A DNA stretch of 64,000 nt. It comes from an uncultured Pirellulaceae bacterium. Its GTDB lineage: Bacteria; Planctomycetota; Planctomycetia; Pirellulales; Pirellulaceae. The stretch is from positions 1 to 64,000 of the forward strand of contig CALKNI010000070.1 of assembly GCA_938091115.1 (NCBI GenBank). Reading direction: 5' to 3'. How positions within the stretch are numbered: position 1 is the first letter of the stretch; each line of letters opens with the position of its first letter. Shown one piece after another: positions 1 through 11,256 of the stretch. Under the pieces are notes generated by a model, which was given only the letters and a program-made list of their open reading frames with translations, was not told the origin of the DNA and made no database searches. The translations under genes and the position numbers were made by a program.

Positions 1-287
1 AAAAAGAGAATCAAATATCAAAATGGAACAAACTAGCGATTATCTGTTTTTTGTGTCAGCAATCAATTTGTCGATTTCCAACACGTGACCATGCGGTACC
101 CGGCTTCTTTGAATCGCTCTTGGGTTCTGGACGATTGAGCACGAAGGACGCAATCAAAAATAAAAGGACGCCTCAATGACGCATAGCAACGGTCAACAAG
201 GATCAACGAAGTTAAGGCAAACGCTGATATAGCAACGAAAAAACCCTTAGAGGCTACCTTTTGAAGGGTAACCACCAAGGGTGGTAG

Positions 288-361
288 TGGGCGATATTGG
301 ACTTGAACCAACGACCTCCACGATGTCAACGTGGCGCTCTAGCCAACTGAGCTAATCGCCC
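288..361 (-). tRNA. tRNA-Val (anticodon GAC)
   Basis: Minus-strand GGGCGATTAGCTCAGTTGGCTAGAGCGCCACGTTGACATCGTGGAGGTCGTTGGTTCAAGTCCAATATCGCCCA. It has a 7-bp acceptor stem, D-arm, CCACG-TTGACAT-CGTGG anticodon arm (GAC) and GGTTCAAGTCC T-arm. Confidence 0.95.
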
Positions 362-779
362 GGATTGGTTCGGTGAGAGCAGAACCCTCATCGACCTTAA
401 GATTATAACCGGCAAACCTCAGATTGAAAACATCGCCATTTTGACGGGATTTCTTTACTACTCTACGAAGATGCTGCTCTAGTTTTTTAAAACAACATCG
501 GTTTTCCAAATCGTTGGCCCGCTTCAGCCAACGGTTAACGACAGACAAATCAACCATTAGATCAATCTAGACAGTGTTTTCAGTCATTCAAAGTCGTCTG
601 TGCGCCCTAGGTTCACAATTGAGTCATTGTAAACAACAAAGCTGGTCTATCGCCACAGTAACTACGAATCCACCTCAAGGCGGAAAGTCTAAAAAGCTCA
701 GACTCCAAGATCAAGCCTTCGATCGTGGTAAGCTTCGATCGTGATCAACTAAACAGGAGTTCTGAACAAACCCTTCAAG

Positions 780-1268
780 TTAAGCAGGCGCCGGCTTTTC
801 TGAAAGCTTGCAAATCGTCTCGAATTGTTTTTTTGTTACGGGCTGAACAGAAAGGCGAGATCCTTTTTGCAATAACACCATACCTTCAAGGCTCTTAACC
901 GTTCGCAGTTCATCCAGCGAAACCAAACGTTTCAGTTTTTTGACCAACTTGATGTCGACCATAAACCAGCGGGGAGACTCTTGCTTTGACTTAGGGTCAT
1001 AATGTTTATCTTTAGGGTCGAAGGCAGTAAAATCAGGATAAGATTCTTTAACGATTTTAGCCGTTCCGACAACGCCGGGAGGCTTTGCATTACTGTGGTA
1101 AAACAGTACCCGATCTCCTTTCTTCATATCATCCCGCATGAAATTTCTCGCCTGATAATTTCGCACGCCATCCCAACAAGTCGTTTTGTTCTTTTCTTCA
1201 GCGAGGTCATCAATCGAATAAGCGAGCGGTTCCGATTTCATCAACCAGTATTTTGTAGTATCTGCCAT
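780..1268 (-). CDS. EVE domain-containing protein
   Basis: 162 aa. MKSEPxxYSIDDL...CWDGVRNYQARNFMRDDMKKGDRVLFYHSN...GVVGTAKIV is typical of the EVE/thymocyte nuclear protein 1-like family. Confidence 0.93.
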   Translation of the reverse strand: MADTTKYWLMKSEPLAYSIDDLAEEKNKTTCWDGVRNYQARNFMRDDMKKGDRVLFYHSNAKPPGVVGTAKIVKESYPDFTAFDPKDKHYDPKSKQESPRWFMVDIKLVKKLKRLVSLDELRTVKSLEGMVLLQKGSRLSVQPVTKKQFETICKLSEKPAPA

Positions 1269-1432
1269 GATGTTTATACATCCTCTTGAATATTAAACTG
1301 ATCTCGCAAGAGTCCACCTTGCAATTGGTACCAGAATTAAAGAGCACGCCGGTGGCTCCACTCGGGCGACTCTCCTCGAAGCTATCAGGGCTCTTCGGAA
1401 CCCAACACCACACACGCTCATCTAGCAGGGCA

Positions 1433-2449
1433 CTATCCCTTAGATGCACGCAAGTTACCCTGCCGGAAGGCTTCGGCCATTGCTTGAGGAACTTCTGATT
1501 CTGCCAGTACTAACTGAGCCTTCTGGCTCGCGACATCCGCTTTCATTTCTTGCTCTGTTGCGATCGCGTCGGCGCGTCTTTTTTCAGCAGCAGCTTGTGC
1601 TACCCGAGTGTCCGCTTCCGCCTGATCTGCCTGAAGCCTTGCACCAATGTTCTCGCCGACATCAATGTCGGCAATGTCAATCGAAACAATTTCGAATGCT
1701 GTGTGGGCATCTAAACCACGCTCAAGAACGGCTCGCGAAATACGATCGGGGTTCTCCAAAACGTCTTGATGACGATCTGAAGATCCAATTGACGAAATGA
1801 TCGACTCACCAACACGCGCGATAATGGTTTCCTCCGTAGCACCACCAATCAATTGCTCAAGGTTCGTTCTTACCGTAACCCGCGCGCGAATTTTTAACTC
1901 AACGCCGTCCTTAGACATCGCACTGAGAAAATTCTTTCCACTTCGCTCAGGATCTGGACAGTCAATCACTTTGGGGTATACCGAGGTTCGAACTGCATCC
2001 ATCACATCTCGCCCCGCCAAATCAATTGCCGCGGATCGATCAAAATCTAGATCAATATTGGCTCGCTGTGCTGCGATGATGGAGTTCGTCACCTTCATCA
2101 CGTCACCTCCAGCAAGGTAGTGGGCTTCTAATTGTGCGGTACTGATTCCATCTTTGCGACTGATGTTTAAACCGGCCTGCTTAGCCATCACTTTGGCTTT
2201 CACAATCATGTCCGGACGGACTTTTCGGAAACCCATCGTGATCAAGCTAACAAGGCTAACATCCGCCCCCGAAGTGTACGCCTGAACCCAGAGCTTTCCG
2301 TAACGGGCGAAGGCCAGTAGTAAACCAAGAGCGATAAATACAAGCACGCCGGCACCGGCAATGAGCAATATCGTTCTGTCGTCACCTTGCCCTACTAACA
2401 GATCATTGATTTGAGTGGTATTGATCAACTGCACGGACTTCCTCAGCAT
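1433..2449 (-). CDS. floA: Flotillin-like protein FloA (UPF0365/YqfA family)
   Basis: 338 aa. N-terminal TM helix, then [57 protein letters not shown] and an Ala/Glu-rich coiled coil. Confidence 0.93.
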   Translation of the reverse strand: MLRKSVQLINTTQINDLLVGQGDDRTILLIAGAGVLVFIALGLLLAFARYGKLWVQAYTSGADVSLVSLITMGFRKVRPDMIVKAKVMAKQAGLNISRKDGISTAQLEAHYLAGGDVMKVTNSIIAAQRANIDLDFDRSAAIDLAGRDVMDAVRTSVYPKVIDCPDPERSGKNFLSAMSKDGVELKIRARVTVRTNLEQLIGGATEETIIARVGESIISSIGSSDRHQDVLENPDRISRAVLERGLDAHTAFEIVSIDIADIDVGENIGARLQADQAEADTRVAQAAAEKRRADAIATEQEMKADVASQKAQLVLAESEVPQAMAEAFRQGNLRASKG

Positions 2450-2646
2450 TGGTTTGAATTTGATGGCTCGAATTGAGTTCGATATCTGCTCAGCTCAGCA
2501 GCTTCGCGTGCCTTCCATCATAACGCATTCAAACTCAGATTTACAGTTATCAATAGACAGCATGTCCCTGCTTTTTTCCGACTAAACTGGAAAGCTCAAT
2601 TCAAAAACAACCGCTAACGCTGCAAAAACAACCATTCTCAGCAGCG

Positions 2647-3858
2647 CTAATCAATCCAGCCGCCGCCGAGGACCTGATCTCCGGTATAACAAACAACTGC
2701 TTGGCCCGGAGCAACTCCATTTTGCGGGTCGTCGAAGTCAATTTTCAATCGGGAATCGGGAAGGATTTCTGCTGTGGCTGCATGAGCCCGACTGTTGTAC
2801 CGGATCTGCGCGAGACACTGGAACGGTTCGCTCGGCACTGATGCCAACCAATTCGTTTTGCTTGCGGTGAGATTTTTTCGCCCTAATTCAGCTAACGATC
2901 CGATCACGACCTGTTTGTTAAGAGGGTCGATTCGAACAACGAAATAAGGTTCGCCCATAGCGACGCCTAGTCCCTTACGTTGCCCGATCGTAAAACGCTC
3001 GATTCCTGGATGGTTTCCAACTACCGTCCCGTCAGTCGTGACGATTTCACCTGCCAAAGCACCACCATGCTCGTCCAATTCATCGCCGCGCCGTTGCCGA
3101 ACAAACTCATCATGCTTCCCCGATGTCACAAAGCAAATTTCTTGGCTGTCTTTTTTTTCCGCAACGTTTAGCCCGAGAGTTCCCGCAATCTCCCGAATGG
3201 CAGGTTTTTGATACTGCCCAACCGGAAGTAACATTCGCTGGAGAAACTTTGGCTTAATCCCAAACAAAACGTAGGACTGATCTTTGCCTGGATCGACTCC
3301 CCGCAACAATTTTAAATTGCCTTCCGCCCGGGTCATCTGAGCGTAATGCCCCGTGGCCAAAAACTCTGCTCCTACGCTATCTGCGTAATCAAACAATTTC
3401 CCAAACTTGATTCGATTATTACACATCACGCACGGGTTTGGCGTACGACCGACTGTATACTCGTCGACAAAGTAATCGATAATCCCTTTAAACTCTTCTT
3501 CTAGATTCAGCGCATAAAAGGGAATCCCCAATCGCTCAGCAACTCGGCGGCCGTCCTCAGCATCGGAAACACTGCAGCACCCCTGCTTATGATCAGCTCG
3601 ATTATTGAGAACCGGCAGGAGGGGGGAAGACTCCATTTTTCCGTCGATCGAACAAGCTTCCACCGCTTTTTCACCATGCCTCATAAAGACGCCAATCACC
3701 TCATGACCTTGCTCGATCAACAGATGCGCAGCGACGCTTGAATCCACGCCTCCCGACATTGCTAGTACAACTCTTGCCACCGTTAAGCCTTTTCTATTAG
3801 AAAATACAAACGATCGGGCCGAATCTCCTGCCCGCACCGCTCTAACCGCCGCAGACAC
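2647..3858 (-). CDS. mnmA: tRNA-specific 2-thiouridylase MnmA (true start probably internal, near RVVLAMSGGVDSS)
   Basis: AMSGGVDSSVAAHLL P-loop (PP-loop), GRTPNPCVMCNNRIKFG, FATGHYAQ, GKDQSYVLFGI, ERFTIGQRKGLGVA. Confidence 0.96.
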   Translation of the reverse strand: MSAAVRAVRAGDSARSFVFSNRKGLTVARVVLAMSGGVDSSVAAHLLIEQGHEVIGVFMRHGEKAVEACSIDGKMESSPLLPVLNNRADHKQGCCSVSDAEDGRRVAERLGIPFYALNLEEEFKGIIDYFVDEYTVGRTPNPCVMCNNRIKFGKLFDYADSVGAEFLATGHYAQMTRAEGNLKLLRGVDPGKDQSYVLFGIKPKFLQRMLLPVGQYQKPAIREIAGTLGLNVAEKKDSQEICFVTSGKHDEFVRQRRGDELDEHGGALAGEIVTTDGTVVGNHPGIERFTIGQRKGLGVAMGEPYFVVRIDPLNKQVVIGSLAELGRKNLTASKTNWLASVPSEPFQCLAQIRYNSRAHAATAEILPDSRLKIDFDDPQNGVAPGQAVVCYTGDQVLGGGWID

Positions 3859-4132
3859 CGGAAAAACCAGTCGCCTGACGTAGATCCACCTCCAAGTCTA
3901 GAACTAACCGCAGAGAACAGCAACCTTCACCAAGTCTCCGTTTCGCCTATCGGATCTTCCGTTTGATCGGTATGATTCTGTCTCAATTTATTTCTGACCT
4001 CAGCAACCTTTTCAATTGCCGGCTGAGCCCCAAGTCAATCCGACGATTCACGCAGCGGATTTAGCCATTATGACTGGCTTTCTTGGGATCAACCGCGGTC
4101 ACGACCCGAAGCGTGAATACAAAAGCAATCCC

Positions 4133-5956
4133 ATGACCCAACGTAAAGACATTCGAAATATCGTCATCATTGCCCACGTCGATCATGGGAAAACGACTCT
4201 CGTCGATTGCCTGCTTCGTCAGAGTGGTCAATTTCGGGAATCGCAACTGCAGGGCGAGCGAATTCTTGATTCGGGCGACATCGAAAAAGAACGCGGAATT
4301 ACCATTCTCGCCAAGAATATTGCTCTGCCTTACAAAGGCGTCAAAATTAACATCATTGATACGCCGGGCCACGCTGATTTTGGAGGCGAAGTCGAACGCG
4401 TCCTCAAAATGGCCGACGGTGCACTGCTGTTAGTCGACGCTGCCGAAGGCCCGATGCCCCAAACTCGATTCGTGCTTGGCAAAGCACTCGAAGCAGGCCT
4501 CAAACCAATTGTAGTTGTCAATAAAGTGGATCGCCCCGATGCCAGAACCGCCGAAGTGGTCGACGAAGCCATGGAGTTGATTCTTGAAATGGGCGGTGAA
4601 GAATACCTCGACAACTTTCATTTTATATACGCCTCCGCCAAAGAGGGGTTTGCAACCCACGAACCCAATACGTTTTCCGGAAACATGGAGCCTCTACTCG
4701 ACCTTGTGCTTGAGCAAGTGGCTCCCCCTACAATCGAACCGGGAAAATTTCGAATGGGCGTAACGACTATGGATTGGTCGGAATTTGTTGGCCGAATCGC
4801 TGTCGGAAAAATCCTCAGTGGCTACATCAAAAAAGGCCAAACGGTGAACGTGATCGGCGGCAACGGGACTCCCCGACAATGTAAGATTTCAACGCTAAAC
4901 TCATTCGACAAACTTGGGCGAATCGAAGTCGAACGAGCCGAGGCGGGCGAAGTCGTAGCGATCATGGGAATCGACGACATCGAAATTGGCGATACGATTT
5001 GCGATCTCGAAGTCACCGAACCGCTGCCGAGAATTTCAGTTGATGAACCAACGCTGGAAATGGTTTTTTCAATCAACAGTTCACCTTTGGTTGGTAAAGA
5101 AGGGAAATATGTTACCAGTCGCCAACTTCGAGAACGCCTTACTAAGGAACTCGACCGCAACGTCGCACTACGCGTCCGACCAATGGATAGCGGAGATTCT
5201 TTCGCCGTTGCAGGACGGGGCATTTTGCATCTCGCCGTGCTAATTGAAACAATGCGACGCGAAGGGTTCGAGTTGTCAGTCGGAAAACCAAAAGTTGTCA
5301 TCAAAGAGATTGACGGTCAACAATTCGAGCCGTTCGAATCTCTCGTAGTCGAAGTTCCTACCGACAAGTTCGGGCCTGTCATGGAAATGGTGGGAAATCG
5401 CCGAGGCGAACTGCAGGAAATGACTGCCCGCGGCGAGTTTACACTTGCCAATTTTATCATTCCTTCCCGAGGTTTGATTGGGATGCGTACAAAAATGCTT
5501 AACGCGACTCAGGGAACCGCAATTATCAACCATCGGTTTTTGGAATTCCGCCCTCTTGAAGGTGAAATCGCCGCCCGTCCCAATGGCGTAATGATTTCGA
5601 TGGTGCCTGGAAAGGCAGTAGGATTCGCAATTTTTGGACTTCAGCAGCGGGCCGATATGTTCGTCTCGCCCGGAGACGATGTTTACGAGGGAATGATCGT
5701 CGGGGAAAACGCTCGTTCAAACGACCTTCCCGTCAATCCAACCCGTGCCAAACAGTTGACAAACATTCGCGCTGCTGGAAGCGACGAAAACATTTTACTT
5801 AAACCCGCTCGCCTGTTTTCACTTGAGTCGGCACTTGAATATGTCGAAGACGACGAATGGGTTGAAATTACCCCGAGCAATATCCGCCTACGCAAGATGC
5901 TCCTCAAAGAATCAGATCGAAAACGGGCGAATCGGGCAGCACTTGCAAACAAGTAA
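4133..5956 (+). CDS. typA: Translational GTPase TypA/BipA
   Basis: [54 protein letters not shown]; elongation-factor C-terminal domains. ORF runs from 4016, but the conserved N-terminus starts at the ATG at 4133. Confidence 0.96.
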   Translation: MTQRKDIRNIVIIAHVDHGKTTLVDCLLRQSGQFRESQLQGERILDSGDIEKERGITILAKNIALPYKGVKINIIDTPGHADFGGEVERVLKMADGALLLVDAAEGPMPQTRFVLGKALEAGLKPIVVVNKVDRPDARTAEVVDEAMELILEMGGEEYLDNFHFIYASAKEGFATHEPNTFSGNMEPLLDLVLEQVAPPTIEPGKFRMGVTTMDWSEFVGRIAVGKILSGYIKKGQTVNVIGGNGTPRQCKISTLNSFDKLGRIEVERAEAGEVVAIMGIDDIEIGDTICDLEVTEPLPRISVDEPTLEMVFSINSSPLVGKEGKYVTSRQLRERLTKELDRNVALRVRPMDSGDSFAVAGRGILHLAVLIETMRREGFELSVGKPKVVIKEIDGQQFEPFESLVVEVPTDKFGPVMEMVGNRRGELQEMTARGEFTLANFIIPSRGLIGMRTKMLNATQGTAIINHRFLEFRPLEGEIAARPNGVMISMVPGKAVGFAIFGLQQRADMFVSPGDDVYEGMIVGENARSNDLPVNPTRAKQLTNIRAAGSDENILLKPARLFSLESALEYVEDDEWVEITPSNIRLRKMLLKESDRKRANRAALANK

Positions 5957-5986
5957 GGCCGTCACGACGTGATACAGTCGCCTGTC

Positions 5987-6808
5987 CTAAGATGCCTGCC
6001 ATGGGTTTTCCCATGATTCGCATTGGGTTAAATACTCACCGTAAACTGGATGCTCTTCTGCATTGACTTCAAGCCATTCCATTGCATCTCGAACGAGTGC
6101 CTGCTCGGCATCGAGAGAAATCTCACCGCACAAGACTTTGGTTCTTAGCAAGACAAAATACGTATCAAGGACATCGCAACGGCAATAGTCATTGATCTTC
6201 CCAAGTTCCCCTTTGTCATAGAGCTCTTGAACCATATGGCCGGCAATTCCCATTTTGCCGGGCTTGCCCAGCAAATTCGCCATCAGATTGAGCCCGCCAT
6301 TTAAACGGGATGCACCGTAATTCGTGACCACTTCCTGAAGGTCAAAGTGAGCCGCCTGATTGTATCGATTCCGTTTCTGCTCATAAGTTCTTGCATTGAG
6401 ATTAAACCAATCGGGAATCCCAATTCCAAATCGAAATGCCGACAACTCCATCAACGGAATATCAAACGAACGACCGTTAAAACTCACAAGGGTTGGCATC
6501 TTATACTTGCGCCAACCATCCCAAAAATGCTTAGTAATTATGTGCGGACGAAACTCCGGTGAGTCCAACGTGACAATGTCGATTATTTTTAAATCCATTC
6601 CAACTTTGATCACTGCGATCGAAATTGGCAGGTGGTACGTGTATGGAATAAATTCGGACCCTGTCTGTTCGAGGCGTTCGCGGCAATAGACCTCAATCGC
6701 TTTCTCGGGAGTATAGTTTTCCGACGGGTATCGTACTTTCGAAATTAAATCTCCATCGGCCACACTTTCGATGTCAAAAACGAAATAGCTTACTGCTGGC
6801 GGTGGCAT
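5987..6808 (-). CDS. Predicted 3'-5' exonuclease, PolB-exonuclease-like family
   Basis: 273 aa. FDIES motif, SFNGRSFDIPLMELSAFRFGI, and C-terminal YCRCDVLDTYFVLLR acidic motif. Confidence 0.85.
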   Translation of the reverse strand: MPPPAVSYFVFDIESVADGDLISKVRYPSENYTPEKAIEVYCRERLEQTGSEFIPYTYHLPISIAVIKVGMDLKIIDIVTLDSPEFRPHIITKHFWDGWRKYKMPTLVSFNGRSFDIPLMELSAFRFGIGIPDWFNLNARTYEQKRNRYNQAAHFDLQEVVTNYGASRLNGGLNLMANLLGKPGKMGIAGHMVQELYDKGELGKINDYCRCDVLDTYFVLLRTKVLCGEISLDAEQALVRDAMEWLEVNAEEHPVYGEYLTQCESWENPWQAS

Positions 6809-7004
6809 AGAACACTTACCCGTTTGGAGAATTAGAAAGTCTCATCCTATCCCACGATTGATCACTTGGAAACTAAGGAGAACAATTACGCCTGCTGAGT
6901 TTTGTTTTGTTTTAGCGAACTCGTCTAAATTTGGATAACGTGGTAAGTTTGTACTGCTTCTCAGTAAGGGTATATTTTCAAACATCAAATTCGAATTTAA
7001 ATAT

Positions 7005-8249
7005 TTGACTGCTAAAAACATGAACCAACAAAGACTTCTTGAGCGATTCCTTCAGTATGTTCAGATCGATTCCACCGCTGTAGAAGAAAGCGGGAACTAC
7101 CCGAGCAGTCCCGGACAAATCGAAATTGGAAAATTGTTAGTCGAGCAAATGAAAGCGATGGGGATTGCCGACGCGGTTCAGGACCAGTGGGGCATCGTTT
7201 ACGGAACCGTGAAAGGCAATCTTCCGGACGCTCCTGTCGTGGCTTTCAATTCCCACGTCGACACCTCTCCGGAAACTACCGGAAAAGGCGTCAAGCCGAA
7301 CGTCATCAAAAATTTCGATGGACAAGATGTGCGTTTGACAGGTGACCCAACTAAAATAATTTCTACTGCGACCTGTCCTGAACTAGCCGGTGCAAAAGGC
7401 AAGACAATCATCACTACAGACGGCACCACTTTGCTGGGTGGCGATGATAAAGCCGGTGTCGCAATCATTATGGAACTTGCCAACTATCTCATCGAGCATC
7501 CCGAAATTGAACGAGGAGATGTTTCTATTTTCTTCACCTGCGATGAAGAAATTGGACACGGCGTCGACCACGTGGATCTTGAAAAAGTCAACGCCTCCGT
7601 CTGCTACAACTTTGACGGGGGAGGGCAGGGGGACATCGATGAAGAGACCTTTTCCGCTGACATGGCCGTCATCACATTTACCGGTGTAAACACTCACCCG
7701 GCCTATGGGAAAGACAAAATGATCAACGCAATCCGCGCGGTTGGCCACTTTTTGGCGTCGCTTCCACCTGAACTTTCACCAGAGTGCACTGACGGGAGGG
7801 AGGGATTCCTGCACCCTTACGTTCTGGACGGCGGCGTCGCAAAATCAACTCTCAAAATTTTAATTCGCGACTTTGATACATCGAAACTTAAAGACCATGC
7901 TGCAGTTCTAGAGCAAGCCGCAAGATCGGTGCAAGCAAAGTGCCCCGGCATTCAAGTGAACACGGAAATTGTTCAGCAGTATCGCAACATGGCCGACGGC
8001 TTGGTCAATGAACCGCGTGCCGTGAATTTCGCAGTCGAAGCACATCAAGCGCTAGGGCGAAGTTTTAATCGCACCATCGTTCGCGGAGGAACCGATGGCT
8101 CTCGGTTGACAGAACTCGGCCTACCAACCCCCAACCTTTCCTCAGGCCAACACAACATTCACTCACCTCTGGAGTGGGCCTGTCTCGACGAGATGATTGC
8201 CGCTGGCGAAGTTGGTATTGAAATCGTCAAACGCTGGGCACTTGCTTGA
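7005..8249 (+). CDS. pepT: Peptidase T (tripeptide aminopeptidase, M20 family)
   Basis: 414 aa. FNSHVDTSPETTG, GTTLLGGDDKAGVAIIMEL, TCDEEIGHGVDHVDLEKV, RGGTDGSRLTELGLPTPNLSSGQHNIHSPLEW. Confidence 0.95.
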   Translation: MTAKNMNQQRLLERFLQYVQIDSTAVEESGNYPSSPGQIEIGKLLVEQMKAMGIADAVQDQWGIVYGTVKGNLPDAPVVAFNSHVDTSPETTGKGVKPNVIKNFDGQDVRLTGDPTKIISTATCPELAGAKGKTIITTDGTTLLGGDDKAGVAIIMELANYLIEHPEIERGDVSIFFTCDEEIGHGVDHVDLEKVNASVCYNFDGGGQGDIDEETFSADMAVITFTGVNTHPAYGKDKMINAIRAVGHFLASLPPELSPECTDGREGFLHPYVLDGGVAKSTLKILIRDFDTSKLKDHAAVLEQAARSVQAKCPGIQVNTEIVQQYRNMADGLVNEPRAVNFAVEAHQALGRSFNRTIVRGGTDGSRLTELGLPTPNLSSGQHNIHSPLEWACLDEMIAAGEVGIEIVKRWALA

Positions 8250-8364
8250 TGTTCAGAAGTTACTTTTCATTCGTGAAGAGCCGCAAAAGACCGAGGGTTG
8301 TGAGCGTCATCACACAACGCCCGCTTTGAAATTTCTCTCATAGCCACCAAGCTAAACTGCTACA

Positions 8365-11256
8365 ATGAAAAACAAGGTGGCTGAAAAATTTAGCTGCCGT
8401 TGTTTATCTTTTCGTAAACGGAACGATTTCGCGATCATGCCTCGGTGCCAAACTCGACCATCCCTTTTTTGGATTGCCACAATCATTTTGGCATGTAGTT
8501 CTGTCAGCGCGCGCGCTGACGACGATGCATTTTCAAGCCAGCAACTCGATTTTTTTGAGAATCAAATCCGTCCGCTCTTAATTCAACACTGCATCGAATG
8601 CCACGGCCCGGTTAAATCAGAAAATGGACTTCGCCTCGATTCGAGATCTGCCATCCTCTTAGGAGGCGATAGCGGTCCTGCCGCCGTCGCGGGAACACCG
8701 CAAGGCAGCATGATCATCCATTCGATCAACCACTCTGGCGATTATGACATGCCACCGAATAAAAAATTGGCTGATCGGGAAATTGCAGCCCTCAGCCAAT
8801 GGGTTGCCATGAATCTCCCTTGGCCAGTAAAACAACCCGAGCTAAAGGAGCTGACTCCTGCAGAAAAAATCTACAGCCATCAGATCCGTCACTGGGCATT
8901 CCAACCCGTGACATCTCCAACGATTCCTGAAGTCAAACAACCCGCGCGCTCTGCTCTCGACCGACTGGTCCTCGCCAAACTCGAAACCAAGAACCTGGGT
9001 CTGTCTCCCCGTGCAGATCGACGCACGCTTATTCGTCGCGCGACCTTTGATCTAACAGGTTTACCACCTACCTTCGAACAAGTGGAACAGTTTGCCCAAG
9101 ACACATCCCCTGACGCCTACGAAAAGCTAGTCAACCGCCTTCTCGCATCACCTGCTTATGGTGAACGCTGGGCGCGGCACTGGTTAGATGTAGCGCGGTA
9201 TGCTGACACCAGCGGCTACACACTGGACAATAAAGACAACCGATATCCATTTGCGTTTACTTATCGAGACTATGTAATTGACTCGCTCAACAACGATCTT
9301 CCCTACGACGAATTCATTCGCGAACAATTAGCCGCGGACTATTTGAACGTTCCAGAAGACAAAAAATCTTTGGCGGCGCTTGGATTTATTACTGTAGGTC
9401 GAAAATACCTTGCTCGGCCTGACACCATCGACGACCAGGTTGATGTTGTAACACGTGGACTGATGGGTTTGACTGTGAGTTGTGCTCGCTGTCACGATCA
9501 CAAGTACGACGCTATTCCAACGCAAGACTACTATTCGCTATACGGCATTTTCAACAATAACGAAGTCCCGAAAGAACTCCCATTACTTGGAACGCCCGAA
9601 CAACGAATTCGATTCCAAGCCTATTTTGATTCTCTCGAAAATTTAAACGAGCAAATCAAAACCCTTCGAAACAAACATTACTCATTGCAATTGAGCCATA
9701 TTCGCAGCAATTTCTCCGACTACATCGCTCATGTCATCGCCCCCGGACAGGCTGACTTCATTGCATCTCAGCCGTTCACAAGACTTCCGAAAACCGAAAT
9801 TCAATCAAACATTGTCAAACAGTGGCGAAGCTTTTTCTCGAGAAACCGCAATGAGGCGACGGTGGTCAAGCCAACGCTTGCATTGCTGGCAATTCCCGAT
9901 CACGAATTCGCTCTAAAAGCGAGACACCAAATTGAAGAATGGGCTGGCTCGCCGAAAGAGCAGGCTCCAGATGAGAAATACCTAAAACGCCTGATTGCAC
10001 ATCCACCAAAGGCCAAAATCGAGCTCGCCAACTTAATCGGCCAGCTCTTTTCAGAGACCGTTTCCGCATGGATTGAAGCCGGATCTCCAACACCTAACAA
10101 CGGAAAATTTCCGCTCCCCAATGATGGACTTGCCAGATTAGTTTTTGCCAACAATTCACCCGCTAATTTTCCAGCTAAAGACCTTGCCAAGTACCTCAAT
10201 CCAACCGCGAAAATTGAGATTCAAAATCTCGACAAACAGATTGGAGACCTCAGCAACAATCCACCCGCTGGACTTGCGCGTGCCATGGTAATCCAAGACA
10301 AAACCAAAATTAACCAAACAAGAGTGATGATTCGCGGCAATCACCACCGACACGGCGACGTCGCTCCTCGTCAGTTCGTCGCTGTTTTGAGCCCACGAGA
10401 AAATGGAAAAATCAAAAGAGAGCCCTTTCGAAATAAGAGTGGCAGACTTGAATTGGCTAACAAGATTGCAAGTCCCGACAATCCATTAACAGCCCGTGTC
10501 TTTGTAAATCGCATCTGGATGCACCATTTTTCTGAACCTCTGGTAAGTACACCCAGTGATTTTGGTATTCGCTGTTCACCTCCCGTTCAAAGCGAACTTC
10601 TGGATTATCTGGCTTCAGAATTTATGAAGAATGATTGGTCCATTAAATATCTCCACAAGACAATCATGCTTTCAGATACCTACTGCCAATCCAGTCAGGA
10701 TCGCCCTCAGTGCACCCAAGTTGATCCTGAAAATACGCTTCTCTGGAAAATGAATCGCCGACGTTTAGAATTTGAATCGCTTCGGGACTCAATGCTCGCG
10801 GTGTCCCAACAACTCGATTCGCGTATGCACGGGAAACCTGAAAAATTATTTGGTCCAAATCAAAGCCGACGAAAAACGATCTACGGGGAAATCGACCGCC
10901 AAAACTTACCTGGGATCTACAGAGTTTTTGACCTGCCGAACCCCGATCAAAGCGCTGCAAAACGAATCCGCACGACGGTTCCTCAACAATCGTTGTTTAT
11001 GATCAACTCGCCTTTTATTACCACACAAGCAAATCACATTATGAAAAATGTCGTTAACCACGACGTATCCCAACTCGACCAAATTAAGCAACTTTATCGC
11101 ACTCTGTTTCAGCGCGAACCCACTTCACTGGAAATTGAGGTCGGTTCCCAATACATCAATTCCGCTCAACTCTCCCATGAGCCCGAAAATCTTGCTCCAC
11201 TAGCGAGCTACGCACAGCTTTTACTCTGCACAAACGAATTTGAGTTCATCGATTGA
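8365..11256 (+). CDS. Planctomycete cytochrome c / DUF1549 / DUF1553 (PSD1-type) protein; likely start at ATG 8437
   Basis: 963 aa. Signal peptide after MPRCQTRPSLFWIATIILACSSVSARA; CIECH haem motif; RRATFDLTGLPPTFEQVEQF, YGERWARHWLDVARYADTSG, CARCHDHKYDAIPTQDYYSLYGIF. Confidence 0.93.
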   Translation: MKNKVAEKFSCRCLSFRKRNDFAIMPRCQTRPSLFWIATIILACSSVSARADDDAFSSQQLDFFENQIRPLLIQHCIECHGPVKSENGLRLDSRSAILLGGDSGPAAVAGTPQGSMIIHSINHSGDYDMPPNKKLADREIAALSQWVAMNLPWPVKQPELKELTPAEKIYSHQIRHWAFQPVTSPTIPEVKQPARSALDRLVLAKLETKNLGLSPRADRRTLIRRATFDLTGLPPTFEQVEQFAQDTSPDAYEKLVNRLLASPAYGERWARHWLDVARYADTSGYTLDNKDNRYPFAFTYRDYVIDSLNNDLPYDEFIREQLAADYLNVPEDKKSLAALGFITVGRKYLARPDTIDDQVDVVTRGLMGLTVSCARCHDHKYDAIPTQDYYSLYGIFNNNEVPKELPLLGTPEQRIRFQAYFDSLENLNEQIKTLRNKHYSLQLSHIRSNFSDYIAHVIAPGQADFIASQPFTRLPKTEIQSNIVKQWRSFFSRNRNEATVVKPTLALLAIPDHEFALKARHQIEEWAGSPKEQAPDEKYLKRLIAHPPKAKIELANLIGQLFSETVSAWIEAGSPTPNNGKFPLPNDGLARLVFANNSPANFPAKDLAKYLNPTAKIEIQNLDKQIGDLSNNPPAGLARAMVIQDKTKINQTRVMIRGNHHRHGDVAPRQFVAVLSPRENGKIKREPFRNKSGRLELANKIASPDNPLTARVFVNRIWMHHFSEPLVSTPSDFGIRCSPPVQSELLDYLASEFMKNDWSIKYLHKTIMLSDTYCQSSQDRPQCTQVDPENTLLWKMNRRRLEFESLRDSMLAVSQQLDSRMHGKPEKLFGPNQSRRKTIYGEIDRQNLPGIYRVFDLPNPDQSAAKRIRTTVPQQSLFMINSPFITTQANHIMKNVVNHDVSQLDQIKQLYRTLFQREPTSLEIEVGSQYINSAQLSHEPENLAPLASYAQLLLCTNEFEFID

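Noticed and set aside
63-557. Two minus-strand ORFs (88 and 72 aa) near the left edge
   Set aside because: Both overlap the tRNA-Val gene and show no recognisable protein features; treated as spurious.
4016-4132. 39-aa N-terminal extension on TypA
   Set aside because: The conserved TypA N-terminus begins at the ATG at 4133. The extension is probably only an open upstream frame.
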